Counted from the stretch's first letter, positions 9,338-18,848 are shown. The stretch: DNA of 64,000 bases from JANXUR01 sp038229415 (GCA_038229415.1 JBBROM010000005.1:1-64000); one strand, 5' to 3'. Notes: generated by a model from the letters alone, not told the origin. Numbers and translations are program-made.

Positions 9338-10041
9338 AGCACCACCGCCGCCGGTTCGGCAGCTCGCCGGTCGCTGGTATCCCGTAGCATCCATCCGTCG
9401 CGTAGCGTGATGGTGCGGCTGCCGTAGGCAGCGTTTGCTTCCGAGTGCGTCACTTGCACAATCGTCATACCTGCCGCATTTAGCTCGCAAAACAGTTCCA
9501 TGATTTCCCTGGCCTGACCCGAATGCAGGTTTCCCGTGGGCTCGTCCGCCAGCAATAGAGCTGGCTTGTTTATGACGGCGCGCGCTACTCCAACGAGTTG
9601 CTGCTGACCACCGGAAAGCTGGCTGGGGTACAAGTCTTTCTTCGCCACGATGTTAAACCTGTCGAGTATGTCGGCGACCAAGCCTTCCCTCTCGTGCTTC
9701 GAAACCCCTTTGTAAGATAGCGGCAGATCAATGTTTTCCTGCACGGTGAGATCATCGAGTAAGTGATAACTCTGGAAAACCATTCCGATGTTTTTTCGCG
9801 CGACATCACCCCGTTGATTGCGTTTCATGTCGTGCACGGCAGCGCCGTGGAGCCAGTACTCCCCGCGCCACTCGTCATCCAGCAACGCCAGCACGTTTAG
9901 CAACGATGACTTGCCGGCTCCGGACGGGCCCATGACCGAGATGAACTCCCCCGCGCGAATCTCAAGATTGATGCGCCGCAGCACCCAGGTCTCTCCGGCG
10001 GCCGCGCGATAGCTTCGATCTAGGTTCTTAAACTCGATCAT
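9334..10041 (-). CDS. MacB/LolD-type ABC transporter ATPase (second copy)
   Basis: A 235-residue ATPase starting at the ATG at 10039-10041, which has GGAG five bases upstream; an in-frame ATG at 10057 lacks such a site. Walker A GPSGAGKSS, Q-loop MVFQSYHLLDDLT, signature LSGGQQQ, Walker B LLLADEPTGN and the H-loop (VTHSE) are all present. In most relatives the residue after the signature is R (QQQR), but here it is L. It is the second ATPase of the operon, and its tail overlaps the TolC start. It probably powers the ADOP permease encoded upstream, or a permease of the divergent unit. Confidence 0.9.
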   Translation of the reverse strand: MIEFKNLDRSYRAAAGETWVLRRINLEIRAGEFISVMGPSGAGKSSLLNVLALLDDEWRGEYWLHGAAVHDMKRNQRGDVARKNIGMVFQSYHLLDDLTVQENIDLPLSYKGVSKHEREGLVADILDRFNIVAKKDLYPSQLSGGQQQLVGVARAVINKPALLLADEPTGNLHSGQAREIMELFCELNAAGMTIVQVTHSEANAAYGSRTITLRDGWMLRDTSDRRAAEPAAVVL

Positions 10042-10068
10042 GGCTCCACTCTCCAACATTTTGGGCGC

Positions 10069-12507
10069 CTATTCCTGCCGCAACGTTTCCATTGGGTCGA
10101 CCTTGGAGGCGCGCTGGGCAGGCAAGTAGCTGGCGAACACGACGGTCACCGCCAACATCAAAGACGTCGCCAAAAGGGTGAGCGGGTTGAACCAGCTCAC
10201 CTGAAAGAGCAAACTTGCGAGGATGCGGTTGGCGGCGATGACGCTCGCCAAGCCCAATGCCAGGCCGGCGGCTGCAAGTCTCAACCCTTGCCCCAGGACC
10301 AAGCGCAGCACATCCGACCGCTGCGCTCCGAGGGCCAACCTGATACCAAGCTCGCGCATCCGCAGCTTCACACCGTAGGTGATCACGCCGTAGAGTCCCA
10401 ACGCAGCCAGCAACAACGCAAGACCGGCAAACAAAGAGAGCAGAACCACCAAGAATTTTCGCCCCGAGAGCGAGGCGTCAATGCGCTCGTCCATGCTCTT
10501 CAAGTCGTACATTGGCTGGTTTGGGTCAACGCCACGAGCGGCTGCTTTCATTGCGTCGGCGATGCTCTCCGGGTTAGCGGCAGAAGTGCGGACGGCAAAG
10601 GAGAAGTCTCGAACCGGCTGCTGGGCCAAAGGCAACAAGTAGTAGCCCTCAGTGCCGTCGGCCTCCAGCGAATTGTCGCGGGCATGTTTCACCAGGCCGA
10701 CGATCGTGATCGGCGGGGTTTTAAGTCCGAACGCAATGTGCTGGCCGACCGGATCCTGGTTTGGCCAATACTGTCGAGCCAGGACGTCGTCAATCACGGC
10801 CACCTGCTCGGTGGTGGCGCGGTCGCCGTCGGTGAAAACGCGGCCTCGCAGCACCGGAATCCTCAGGGTCGAAAAGTAGCCGGGCGAGATGGAGCGGATA
10901 TTGCCGTGGGGACCAGGGTCATTCGCGGCCACTGGTCGCCCCAGAATTATGAACGAGGAAGAGCCGCCCAAAGCCACAAACGGCAAGGAGTCGGACATGG
11001 CGACATCCTCCACTCCGGGTTGCGCCCGCAGTTGTGTCTCCAGCGCCGAGAAGAACGCCTCCTTGGACTCGTTACTCTTGTACTTGTCGGGCGGCAGTGA
11101 CAGCAGAGCGGTCATCACCCCCCGCGAATCGAGTCCGGTTTCCACGCGCTCCACCTGTTCGAGGCTGCGCACCAGCAAGCCGGCCCCGACCAGCAAGAGC
11201 ATCGCGGTGGCAATCTCGGCGATCACCAGCGCCGAGCGCAACCGCTGCCGCGAACGGCTAGAGGTCTCCGAGCGACCACTCTCTTGCAGGCTTTGGAACC
11301 AGCGCACATGGGTCATGTGCCACGCTGGCGCCGTGCCGCACAACACCGCGCACAGGACGCCGACTGCAACCGCGAACAGCAGTACATCCATACCCATCGG
11401 CACCTGAATGTTTGCGCCGACATTGACAGGCGCGAGCAACATGAGAGCCGGAATGGCGACTTTAGCCAGTAACAGGCCAAGGCCGACTCCGGCCGCCGCG
11501 AGGATCAGGCTTTCCACCAGCGCGTGGCGAATGAGCCGCGCCCGGCTGGCGCCCAGCGCGATCTGGATGGCGACTTCCCTCTGCCGCGCGGTGGCTCGCG
11601 CCAACTGCAATCCCGCAATGTTCGCACACACGATCAGCAGTATGAGCAGAACTGCGCCCAAGAGAATGGACAGCGGCTTGCTCAAATTGCCGGAAACGAA
11701 ATCGTTCAGTGGCATGGAGAACATGCCCCAACCGGATGCCTTTCCATAGCTGGCTGTACCCTCGGCGAGGACGCTCACCTGCGCCTTCCGCTTCAGGAAG
11801 ACATTTACTGCCTGAACCGTCGCACCATCGCGCAAGCGCCCTACCGCGAACAGGTACTCGTTATAGCGATTCTTGGGATCGGTGTAAGCGCCCGATGGCA
11901 GGCCCAGCGGCACCCACAACTCCGCCTGATTCGGCCAGCCAAACTCGGGGCCCATGACACCGATTACTTCATAGCTTTGCTCATTCAGGTTGAGTTTGCG
12001 GCCCACGATATTTGGATCGGCTCCAAACCGGTTCTTCCACGAGCGATAGGAAAGGACAAGCTCGTGGTTCGCGTTCGGCAAGTCTTCTTCTGGGCGAAAG
12101 GTGCGACCCATCATCGGCGTTGCCTGAAATACGTCGAACCAATGCCAACTCACTTGCGCGCCGATCAGGCGTACCGGACTCGAGTCGCCCGCCAGATAGT
12201 TGTAGTTCGCGCTATTCATGACCGCGCCCGCTGCGAGCGGAGTCCCCTCCGAAATCGCATCCCCGAAGTCCGTTGCCGACATACTGATATTATTCAGGAC
12301 GCCAACCGAGTAATTGGCCCGCAAAGCCACGATGCGATCCGGATGGGGAATGCCACTGGGATTGAGCATGACTGCATTCATTACGCTGAAAACCGCAACG
12401 TTGGCTCCAATCCCCAAGGCCAGGGTCAGGATTGCCGTGACCGTGAATCCGGGGCTCCTGCCCAGTTGCCGCAAGGCGTACCGAACCGTCTGAGTTATCC
12501 CTGACAT
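10069..12507 (-). CDS. ADOP-type ABC permease (MacB-like)
   Basis: An 812-residue permease. The ATG at 12505-12507 has AAGGAG six bases upstream. It has the ADOP layout: a short N-terminal region, TM1 (SPGFTVTAILTLALGIGANVAVFSV), a MacB periplasmic domain, a FtsX domain with three TMs (SILLGAVLLILLIVCANIAG), then a repeat of periplasmic and FtsX domains ending ASKVDPMETLRQE. The duplicated organisation, about twice the length of MacB, is characteristic of Acidobacteria. It moves substrate to the TolC/HlyD channel using the neighbouring ATPases. The substrate is unknown. Confidence 0.92.
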   Translation of the reverse strand: MSGITQTVRYALRQLGRSPGFTVTAILTLALGIGANVAVFSVMNAVMLNPSGIPHPDRIVALRANYSVGVLNNISMSATDFGDAISEGTPLAAGAVMNSANYNYLAGDSSPVRLIGAQVSWHWFDVFQATPMMGRTFRPEEDLPNANHELVLSYRSWKNRFGADPNIVGRKLNLNEQSYEVIGVMGPEFGWPNQAELWVPLGLPSGAYTDPKNRYNEYLFAVGRLRDGATVQAVNVFLKRKAQVSVLAEGTASYGKASGWGMFSMPLNDFVSGNLSKPLSILLGAVLLILLIVCANIAGLQLARATARQREVAIQIALGASRARLIRHALVESLILAAAGVGLGLLLAKVAIPALMLLAPVNVGANIQVPMGMDVLLFAVAVGVLCAVLCGTAPAWHMTHVRWFQSLQESGRSETSSRSRQRLRSALVIAEIATAMLLLVGAGLLVRSLEQVERVETGLDSRGVMTALLSLPPDKYKSNESKEAFFSALETQLRAQPGVEDVAMSDSLPFVALGGSSSFIILGRPVAANDPGPHGNIRSISPGYFSTLRIPVLRGRVFTDGDRATTEQVAVIDDVLARQYWPNQDPVGQHIAFGLKTPPITIVGLVKHARDNSLEADGTEGYYLLPLAQQPVRDFSFAVRTSAANPESIADAMKAAARGVDPNQPMYDLKSMDERIDASLSGRKFLVVLLSLFAGLALLLAALGLYGVITYGVKLRMRELGIRLALGAQRSDVLRLVLGQGLRLAAAGLALGLASVIAANRILASLLFQVSWFNPLTLLATSLMLAVTVVFASYLPAQRASKVDPMETLRQE

Positions 12508-12562
12508 ATTCTTGTCTCCTTCAAGAGCCGCGAAGCGCGATTTGACCTCGCCCACCGCCGCT

Positions 12563-13285
12563 CTAGACTTTCTGCATCACTTCCTGCATACGGCCTTCGG
12601 CGACGACTTTGCCGTCGAACAGGTGCACCTCGCGCTGTGCGTGGGCTGCAAAGCGGGGATCATGCGTCACCATGCAGATGGTCGCGCCTTCCTGGTGCAA
12701 CTTCTGCAGCAGCTCCATCACAGCGTCTCCGTTGCGCGAATCGAGGTTGCCGGTCGGTTCATCCGCCAGCAGGATGGAAGGCTGACCACCTAGCGCGCGC
12801 GCTACCGCGACCCGCTGCTGTTGACCGCCAGAAAGCTGCGAGGGATAGTGCCGCACTCTGTGCGCCATACCAACCCGTTCCAGCGCTTCCATCACCCGCA
12901 ACTTGCGATCCGCCGCGCTCATCTTCAGGCGATAGGTGAGTGGCAATTCGACGTTCTCGTACACGGTGAGGTCGCCGATGAGGTTGAAACTCTGAAAAAT
13001 GAACCCGATCTCCTGATTGCGAATGCGGGAGCGTTCCGCGAAGTCAAGACTCTCCACCGGATGGCCGTTGAGCTGGTAGCGGCCGGAAGTTGGTGTATCG
13101 AGCAAGCCGATGATAGAGAGCAGCGTAGATTTGCCGCAGCCCGATGGCCCAGACATTGCCACATACTCCCCTTTGGTGATCGCCAGGTGGATTCCCGATA
13201 AGGCGTGCGTCTCAATTTCATCCGTGTAAAAGACCTTGGTCAGATCTTCGATTTGAATCAGGGGCTGCCTTGCGCTTTCCGCCAT
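12563..13285 (-). CDS. MacB/LolD-type ABC transporter ATPase
   Basis: A 240-residue ATPase with Walker A GPSGCGKST, Q-loop FIFQSFNLIGDLT, signature LSGGQQQR, Walker B ILLADEPTGNLDS and H-loop VTHDP. The ribosome site is TTAGGAGA before the ATG. It lies between the adaptor gene (48 bases upstream) and the ADOP permease (55 bases downstream), matching the classical adaptor-ATPase-permease order of MacAB-type pumps. Confidence 0.95.
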   Translation of the reverse strand: MAESARQPLIQIEDLTKVFYTDEIETHALSGIHLAITKGEYVAMSGPSGCGKSTLLSIIGLLDTPTSGRYQLNGHPVESLDFAERSRIRNQEIGFIFQSFNLIGDLTVYENVELPLTYRLKMSAADRKLRVMEALERVGMAHRVRHYPSQLSGGQQQRVAVARALGGQPSILLADEPTGNLDSRNGDAVMELLQKLHQEGATICMVTHDPRFAAHAQREVHLFDGKVVAEGRMQEVMQKV

Positions 13286-13333
13286 GTCTGCGTCTCCTAA
13301 TACTTCTTCCGGTGCGTACCCAAACTCTGTCGC

Positions 13334-14593
13334 CTACTTCAGTTCCACCCTGTCCGCGCTGTCCCAGCGTGACATGTCCGAAAGGATCACGACGTCGCCT
13401 TCTTTCAATCCTTCGATGATCTGGATTGAATTTACTGAGGCTCGTCCTACCTTGACCGGTACCCGCAATGCGTTCTTCTCTCCGCCATCCAGCTTGAAAA
13501 GGTTGAGGGTTGAGTTTTCCTGTCCAAGAGCAGGGCGCCCAACGTACAGAACGTTGTCCAGCTTCTCCAGGTCAATCGTGCCGTCCACGCTCAGGTCGGG
13601 TCGGGCGCCTTTGGGCAAAGCGCCGCCAAGTTTCACGTCCACGGTGACGGTACCGTTCTGGACGGCAGGATCGACCCGCTGCACCGTGCCAGATATGACT
13701 CCGTTGTGGGTGTCGATCACAGCCGGCTCTCCGATCTGAACATCGCGTGCCTGGGTCTCCGGGACCTTCAGGGCCGCCATCAGATGGTCGGGTTGCACCA
13801 CTTTCGCGAGCATCGTGCCCGGTAACACGTGCTGCCCGACTTGCAGCGGCAAATCCACCAGAACACCCACGATTCCGGCGCGCACCCGTAACGCCTCGAG
13901 CTGCTTCCGCTTGAGTTCAGCCAGAGTCCGCATCTGATCTACCTTGGCCTGTTGCTGCGCCATTTGCGTAGCGATTGCTTTCTGGTTCCCCGCCAGCCGT
14001 TCGATCTCGAGGTTTTGTCTCGTGCTTAGTTCCTCTGCCTTGCCCGCCGAGGCCTTGTAGGTAAGGCCCGAGATGACGCCAAGGTGGAACAGCTCCTTGT
14101 CAGTTTCAGCTTGACGCTGCGCCTGACGGTAGTCTGCATTCACTGTGGCTGCCCCGGCCTTTTGCGTCATCAAGTCGGAGTTAAGCTTGGCCTTCAAACT
14201 CTGATACTCAGCTTGGGCTGCCTTCCACTGAAGGTCAGCATCCACGGCCCCCTGCTCGGTTTGAGGATTGCTCATCTCCAGCAAAATGCTGTCTGCATTC
14301 ACTTGAGAACCGGGTAGAAGATGGATGCGCACCACCGTCGCTTCAGTCTCTGCGGGAATCTGACGTACATTTTCCTGATCGGGCACCAGCGTTCCCAAGC
14401 CACGCACCTGCCGCAACATCGGGCCGCGCTTCACAGTGTCGGAAAATATAGTGCCGCGATCCACCACGGGCGCGGCGGGCTTCATCCTGGCAACTGTGAG
14501 TCCGACGGCAACCAGGACAGCAACTGCGAGCAAGCCGATGACAACCTGCTTGCGCTGCTTCTCGCGTTTTAAGTCTGGGCGGGCAATATCCAT
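13334..14593 (-). CDS. HlyD/MacA-type periplasmic adaptor
   Basis: A 419-residue adaptor. I take the ATG at 14591-14593 (MDIARPDLKREKQRKQ), because relatives begin this way and the upstream extension would run through the regulatory palindrome. One TM segment (VVIGLLAVAVLVAVGLTVA) is followed by a lipoyl/hairpin region with a long coiled coil (about residues 130-250) and a beta-barrel domain (VGQHVLPGTMLAKVV). The C-terminal domain contains VYRVDPAV-like repeats and GLKEGDVVIL. It bridges the inner-membrane permease and TolC. It is the first gene of the seven-gene operon. Confidence 0.92.
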   Translation of the reverse strand: MDIARPDLKREKQRKQVVIGLLAVAVLVAVGLTVARMKPAAPVVDRGTIFSDTVKRGPMLRQVRGLGTLVPDQENVRQIPAETEATVVRIHLLPGSQVNADSILLEMSNPQTEQGAVDADLQWKAAQAEYQSLKAKLNSDLMTQKAGAATVNADYRQAQRQAETDKELFHLGVISGLTYKASAGKAEELSTRQNLEIERLAGNQKAIATQMAQQQAKVDQMRTLAELKRKQLEALRVRAGIVGVLVDLPLQVGQHVLPGTMLAKVVQPDHLMAALKVPETQARDVQIGEPAVIDTHNGVISGTVQRVDPAVQNGTVTVDVKLGGALPKGARPDLSVDGTIDLEKLDNVLYVGRPALGQENSTLNLFKLDGGEKNALRVPVKVGRASVNSIQIIEGLKEGDVVILSDMSRWDSADRVELK

Positions 14594-14606
14594 CGCAGGG
14601 ATCCTG

Positions 14607-14622
14607 TGCACGAAGCCTGCCA
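14607..14622 (-). promoter_or_regulatory. Candidate sigma-54 promoter for the efflux operon
   Basis: The minus strand reads TGGCAGGCTTCGTGCA, with GG and GC separated by exactly 10 bases, as sigma-54 requires. The predicted transcription start would be only about 3 bases from the adaptor ATG, which is awkward. A weaker site with correct spacing, AGGGCCGATTTCTGCG, lies at 14657-14672 and would leave a ~50-base leader. Confidence 0.5.
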
Positions 14623-14740
14623 AATGGAGGGAAGCCGCAGCAGGTGCAGGTTTCTCCGCAGAAATCGGCCCTTCCCGCGACTCATTAGAGTCGCTCCGCG
14701 AAGCTGGGATCGCGGCGCACTGTCCCGATCCCGGGATTGC

Positions 14741-14758
14741 GTGTCCGATATCGGACAC
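14741..14758. promoter_or_regulatory. Palindromic operator, probable activator site of the NtrC-type regulator
   Basis: The perfect 18-bp palindrome GTGTCCGATATCGGACAC lies roughly midway between the two divergent sigma-54 candidates, about 145-165 bases from each start. A related imperfect site (TGTCCCGATCCCGGGA) sits next to it at 14721-14736. Tandem enhancer sites at this distance are usual for NtrC-family activators. Confidence 0.65.
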
Positions 14759-14886
14759 TCCAGGCGGAGCGCGGCGCAGCGTTCGAGAGCCTCGGGTGGG
14801 CGGCTTAGCGCTAGGTTTTCATCAAATCCAGCGCAACTCGCTAAACAAAGGCAGTCATCAACACCGAAACTTAGGAGGCGCTCGCG

Positions 14887-14902
14887 TGGAAGCACAGTTG
14901 CA
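14887..14902 (+). promoter_or_regulatory. Sigma-54 promoter of the divergent permease gene
   Basis: TGGAAGCACAGTTGCA matches the sigma-54 consensus at the essential GG and GC with correct spacing and a full TTGCA. The predicted start near 14913 leaves a ~23-base leader containing the AGGGGG ribosome site of the GTG at 14936. Confidence 0.7.
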
Positions 14903-14935
14903 TAACAGGGAGGGGTTGGCTTCAGGGGGTCTATC

Positions 14936-17362
14936 GTGTTAAGCCTCATGCAGGATTTTCTTTTCGCGCTGCGGCAGTTCCGCAAGTCGCCGGGTTTTGC
15001 CTTTACCGCAATCCTCTCTCTCACGCTTGGCATCGGAGCCACTACCGCCATTTTTAGTGTCGTCTATGGCGTGCTCATCGATCCATATCCTTACAAGGAT
15101 AACGATCGCATGGTGCACGTGGAGCTCAAGGACAAGAACGACCGCGGCGGCCTGCTGGTGGTAAACGGTCCGGAGTCAAAAGAATTGCGTCAGGTTTCCG
15201 CGGTTGACGATTTTTTCCTGGAGCAGGACAAGACCGAGACGCTCACCGGCGAGCAGTTCCCCGTAGCCGTGAATGTTGGCCTCTACTCTGCGAATCTTTT
15301 CGAATATATGGGCGTGCGGGCGCACATCGGGCGCCTCTACACTCCCGCCGACGCACCGCAAGGCAACGCAGCTCCGGTCGCGGTCTTGAGTTATCTCTTC
15401 TGGGAGAAGCAATACGGTGGGAATGTAGGGGTGCTCGGCAGAACCATCCAGCTCGACCACAAGCTCTACACCATCATCGGAGTGGCTGCGCCCCGATTCA
15501 CTTGGGGGGACGTTGATGTTTACGTTCCCGCCGTCACTACAGCTGACCCCAAAGATTACTGGAATGCGTTCCTCAAACTGAAGCCGGATTCGAAGTTTCC
15601 CCCGCTTGCGGCCGAACTGCAGGTACTGGTGGATCGCTTCTCCCGCGATGATCCCAAGGACTTCCGGCGAGACCGTAAGGTTAAAATCGTCACCTTGAAC
15701 GAAGAGGTTCTGGGCAAGTTCTCGGGCACGCTGATTTTGCTGTTTGTCGCGGTGTTGGCTCTGCTTGTCATCGGGTGCGCAAACGTGTCGATTCTTTTAC
15801 TGGCTCGCGGGACCGCGCGCCAGCACGAACTCGCCATGCGCGCCTCCCTGGGAGCTGGCCGAGCGCGGCTCATCCGCCAACTGCTGGCGGAGTCGGTGCT
15901 GCTTTCCGTAGTTGGGGCGGCCTTGGGTATTTTGGCCGCCTACAAAGGCGTCATCGCGCTGGAGGCTATGCTCCCGTTCTATTCCTTCCCGCATGAGGCT
16001 TCCATCAAGGTCAGCATGCCCGTGCTGCTCTTCAGTGTTCTGGTAGCACTTGCGACCGGCATCCTTGCCGGGATTTCACCGGCATGGCAGTTATCGCGCC
16101 CGAATCTGTCGCAAGTACTGCAAGCGGGGAGCACCCGCGTCTCTGCCGGCCTCGGCGAAAAGCGCCTGCACCGCGTCCTCATTGCCAGCCAAGTGGCGCT
16201 GACCCTGCTATTGATGGCAGGTGCTGGCGCGGCGATGAAGACCTTCCTCGCCAAGACCCATACGCCGCTAGGATTTGTTCCCGAAAACCTCATCGAATTT
16301 GACGTTTCGTTCCCGAAGGGCTCGAAACCTACGTGGCAGGAGCGACTTAACCAGAATCAGCAGGTGTTGGAGACCATCGCTCAGATACCCGGCGTCGGTT
16401 CCGCGAGCGTTTCTACAACATACTTCCCGCCCTTCGGCGGGTTCAATGCCAAGATTGAAATTCAAGGGGCCACAACTCTGGCCGAGCCCCAGGCAAGGCT
16501 CGGGCTGATGAGTCCTGAACTGTTTCGCACCCTGCAGATGCCGTTGTTGCGGGGACGCGTCTTCGACGAAACCGAGGTCGCTCAGGCGGCGCATGTCTGT
16601 GTGGTGAATGAAACCTTCGTCAAGCAGTACCTGTCCGGGCGCGATCCGCTCGGCCAGAGCATACGAAGCGCGATGCTCAAGGTGGAGCAGCCAGACTTTG
16701 CCCTGGCGACCAACCCCGACGGTTGGCTCCAAGTGGTCGGCGTCGTTGGCGATGCGAAAAACGGCGGCCTGGATCATCCAGTCGAGCCTGCGGTATTTCT
16801 TCCTTATAGTTTCGTACTGACACAGTTTCAGTCCATGATCGTGCGCTCCAGCGGCGACCCCAAGACCACGGTCGGGGCCATCAGCCGAAGGCTTGGCGCG
16901 ATCAGCGCAGAAACGGTGGTGGTCAATGACCACACCGTGGAATGGTGGCTCGAAACGCGGGGCTGGGGCCAGGATCGTTTTGTGGCAACGCTATTCGCCC
17001 TGTTCGCGATCCTCGCGCTGGCGCTAGCCGCCACCGGCCTGTACAGCGTCGTGTCCTATGGCGTCACCCAGCGCACCCAGGAAATCGGCATCCGTATGGC
17101 GCTCGGCGCACAGCGCGGCAGCGTGGTCAAGCTCGTGCTCACGTCTACCACCTTGGTGCTAGGGATCGGCATCGCCATAGGACTCGGTCTGAGTATCGCG
17201 CTGAATCAAGTGATGGCGTCCTGGGCGGGCGCAGATTCGCGCGACCCTCTCACCCTGCTCGGGGCATCGCTGGTTCTAATCATCATTGCCATCGTTGCAT
17301 GCATCGTACCGGCCTGGCGGGCTGCGACCGTAAATCCCATGCAGGCGCTGAGGACGGAATAA
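14936..17362 (+). CDS. ADOP-type ABC permease (MacB-like), divergent copy
   Basis: An 808-residue permease using GTG at 14936, which has AGGGGG six bases upstream (an ATG four codons later is the alternative). N-terminal TM FAFTAILSLTLGIGATTAIFSVVYG, a periplasmic MacB domain, the first FtsX block (LILLFVAVLALLVIGCANVSILLLA), and a second copy ending WRAATVNPMQALRTE. No ATPase is encoded on this strand, so it must borrow one of the two from the divergent operon. That may explain why the operon has two ATPases. It shares the palindromic control region with that operon. Confidence 0.92.
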   Translation: MLSLMQDFLFALRQFRKSPGFAFTAILSLTLGIGATTAIFSVVYGVLIDPYPYKDNDRMVHVELKDKNDRGGLLVVNGPESKELRQVSAVDDFFLEQDKTETLTGEQFPVAVNVGLYSANLFEYMGVRAHIGRLYTPADAPQGNAAPVAVLSYLFWEKQYGGNVGVLGRTIQLDHKLYTIIGVAAPRFTWGDVDVYVPAVTTADPKDYWNAFLKLKPDSKFPPLAAELQVLVDRFSRDDPKDFRRDRKVKIVTLNEEVLGKFSGTLILLFVAVLALLVIGCANVSILLLARGTARQHELAMRASLGAGRARLIRQLLAESVLLSVVGAALGILAAYKGVIALEAMLPFYSFPHEASIKVSMPVLLFSVLVALATGILAGISPAWQLSRPNLSQVLQAGSTRVSAGLGEKRLHRVLIASQVALTLLLMAGAGAAMKTFLAKTHTPLGFVPENLIEFDVSFPKGSKPTWQERLNQNQQVLETIAQIPGVGSASVSTTYFPPFGGFNAKIEIQGATTLAEPQARLGLMSPELFRTLQMPLLRGRVFDETEVAQAAHVCVVNETFVKQYLSGRDPLGQSIRSAMLKVEQPDFALATNPDGWLQVVGVVGDAKNGGLDHPVEPAVFLPYSFVLTQFQSMIVRSSGDPKTTVGAISRRLGAISAETVVVNDHTVEWWLETRGWGQDRFVATLFALFAILALALAATGLYSVVSYGVTQRTQEIGIRMALGAQRGSVVKLVLTSTTLVLGIGIAIGLGLSIALNQVMASWAGADSRDPLTLLGASLVLIIIAIVACIVPAWRAATVNPMQALRTE

Positions 17363-17439
17363 CGAAACGAGCCGTGTTCGGCAAACTGATTGCCCCTATC
17401 TCTGATCAACTGTGCGCCTTGTCGGAAGGTGGAGACGTC

Positions 17440-18135
17440 ATGTTTACTCTGCTAAAGGATGTTTCTTTTGCTCTCAGGCAACTGGCGAAGCATCGCGTCT
17501 ATGCCCTCACCGCTATAGTGTCCATGGCACTCGGCATCGGAGCCACCGCCGCCGTCTACAGTGTCCTCTACGGCGTCTTAATCGATCCGTACCCGTATCG
17601 CGATGCTGATCGCATCGCTTTCCTGACCATCGAGAACAAGCAAGGGCGCGGGGGTGACATTCCCCTGACCTTGATGGAAGTCGACCAGCTCCGTCAGGCC
17701 AAGTCCGTGGAAGACATACTGGCGCAGAACGACGCGGGCATGGTCGCCACCGACGGGGACATTCCGCAGTCGGTTAAGGTTCTGGAGATGACGGGCAATG
17801 GGCTGCAATTCTTGGCGGCGCCGCCTCTCCTGGGCAGGATCTTCACCGCCGCGGAAGCTCCAAGAGGTGTGGCCCCACCGCCGATCGCCGTCATCAGCTA
17901 CCCTTTCTGGAAGTCGCACTTTGCCTCGAGCCCTGATGTCCTTGGCAAGATTCTTGAGCTCAACCGGTTGCCTGGGCGCTCCACGGCTAGCAGAACAGTT
18001 TGCATCGCAACAAGGGGGGACTATCCGGAGATGGTGCGAGTTCTGATGGCTGTCGGCGCCGAGATTCCGCGACCCGACAAACCTCTCGAAGCCACTGAGG
18101 AAGTGCTCGATATTATCCGCGAATACACTCCGTGA
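17440..18135 (+). pseudogene. Truncated ADOP permease fused to an ankyrin-like tail
   Basis: It starts at the ATG at 17440 (GGTGGAG upstream) and runs as a normal ADOP permease for about 177 residues (FALRQLAKHRVYALTAIVSM, YGVLIDPYPYRDADRIAF, VISYPFWKSHFASSPDVLGK). After LELNR, near 17970, it abruptly changes to a tail containing GDYPEMVRVLMAVGAEI and ATEEVLDIIREYTP, which resembles the last repeat of an ankyrin protein. About 78% of the permease is missing. A deletion joining two unrelated genes in frame is the simplest reading. The product is unlikely to transport anything. It lies just outside the left end of the genomic island. Confidence 0.8.
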
Positions 18136-18175
18136 ACCGGGACGTCTTGCTACGAGTCTTGCCCGAAACCACTCG

Positions 18176-18220
18176 TTTGCCCGGACACCCTAAAACACCG
18201 CGTTACATTCCAATGGAGAA
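18176..18220. repeat. Left attachment repeat of the mnmE island
   Basis: An ungapped 45-bp match (33 of 45 identical) to 33452-33496. On the minus strand its last 18 bases read TTCTCCATTGGAATGTAA, coding FSIGM-stop, which mimics the mnmE end (FCIGK-stop). Flanking bases include the shared block CCCTAAAAC on the plus strand. It is degenerate, as expected for an old or diverged site. Confidence 0.65.
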
Positions 18221-18276
18221 GGTGCGAAGGTGGCTGATTGCCTGTGTTTGCAATAGATTATAGAAACGTATACGCG

Positions 18277-18298
18277 CTGGAGACTCACTGGAGACTCA
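18277..18298 (+). repeat. Tandem CTGGAGACTCA, left copy
   Basis: Two head-to-tail copies of CTGGAGACTCA. The full 22 bp recur exactly at 33345-33366, 15 kb away, upstream of the integrase. They are probable arm-type integrase-binding sites near the island end. Confidence 0.75.
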
Positions 18299-18848
18299 AA
18301 CCCTCTGCGTACTAGCGGCCCATTCTCCCATCCGAGCTGAAGGCCATCCAGTGACATCATTACATGCCGCTTAGCCTGCGGCAGATCCTTTCCCTAGAGG
18401 TACTGCCATGGTTCGAGAATCAGGCGGCTGCGTTGGAATCTACTTGCATTCCCACGGGCACTTGTGCGACCCTACGAATGCAACTGGATAGTTTGGCTAG
18501 AAGTTTCCATGCCAGCTCAAGCGCCTGTACCCTAGGAGTCCCGCTTGGCACTATCGTATCGGCCCTGTCAGTCCGGGCTCGTTGCAGCAAAGCTAACAAT
18601 TTTGGAAGTCCTCGACCCGAGGATTGATTGCCCCAATCTGGGCGGCATGTTCTAGCCGCGACTGTTGGGCCTCTCTTTTCGGTCAGGTTACTTCCCTTGC
18701 CGTCGTCCCGTGTACTTGAAGCGAGATGGTGAGTGACTTGGCTGCTGCGAAGAGCTTGGGGGCTGACTATGTTTCCAGAGTGCCAGCCCTCTTCTTTGCG
18801 CCTAACGCCTCCACGCGGGGCGATTTGCGTGGACACGAGGTGCGACTC
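18299..18848. other. Left-end leader of the island, no gene recognised
   Basis: Only short frames without ribosome sites are present. The region probably carries the promoter of the alpA-like operon, but no clear -10/-35 pair can be assigned. Confidence 0.5.

Noticed and set aside
11524..12504. 326-residue open frame antisense to the ADOP permease
   Set aside because: It is a shadow frame of a high-GC gene; the opposite strand has clear ADOP homology.
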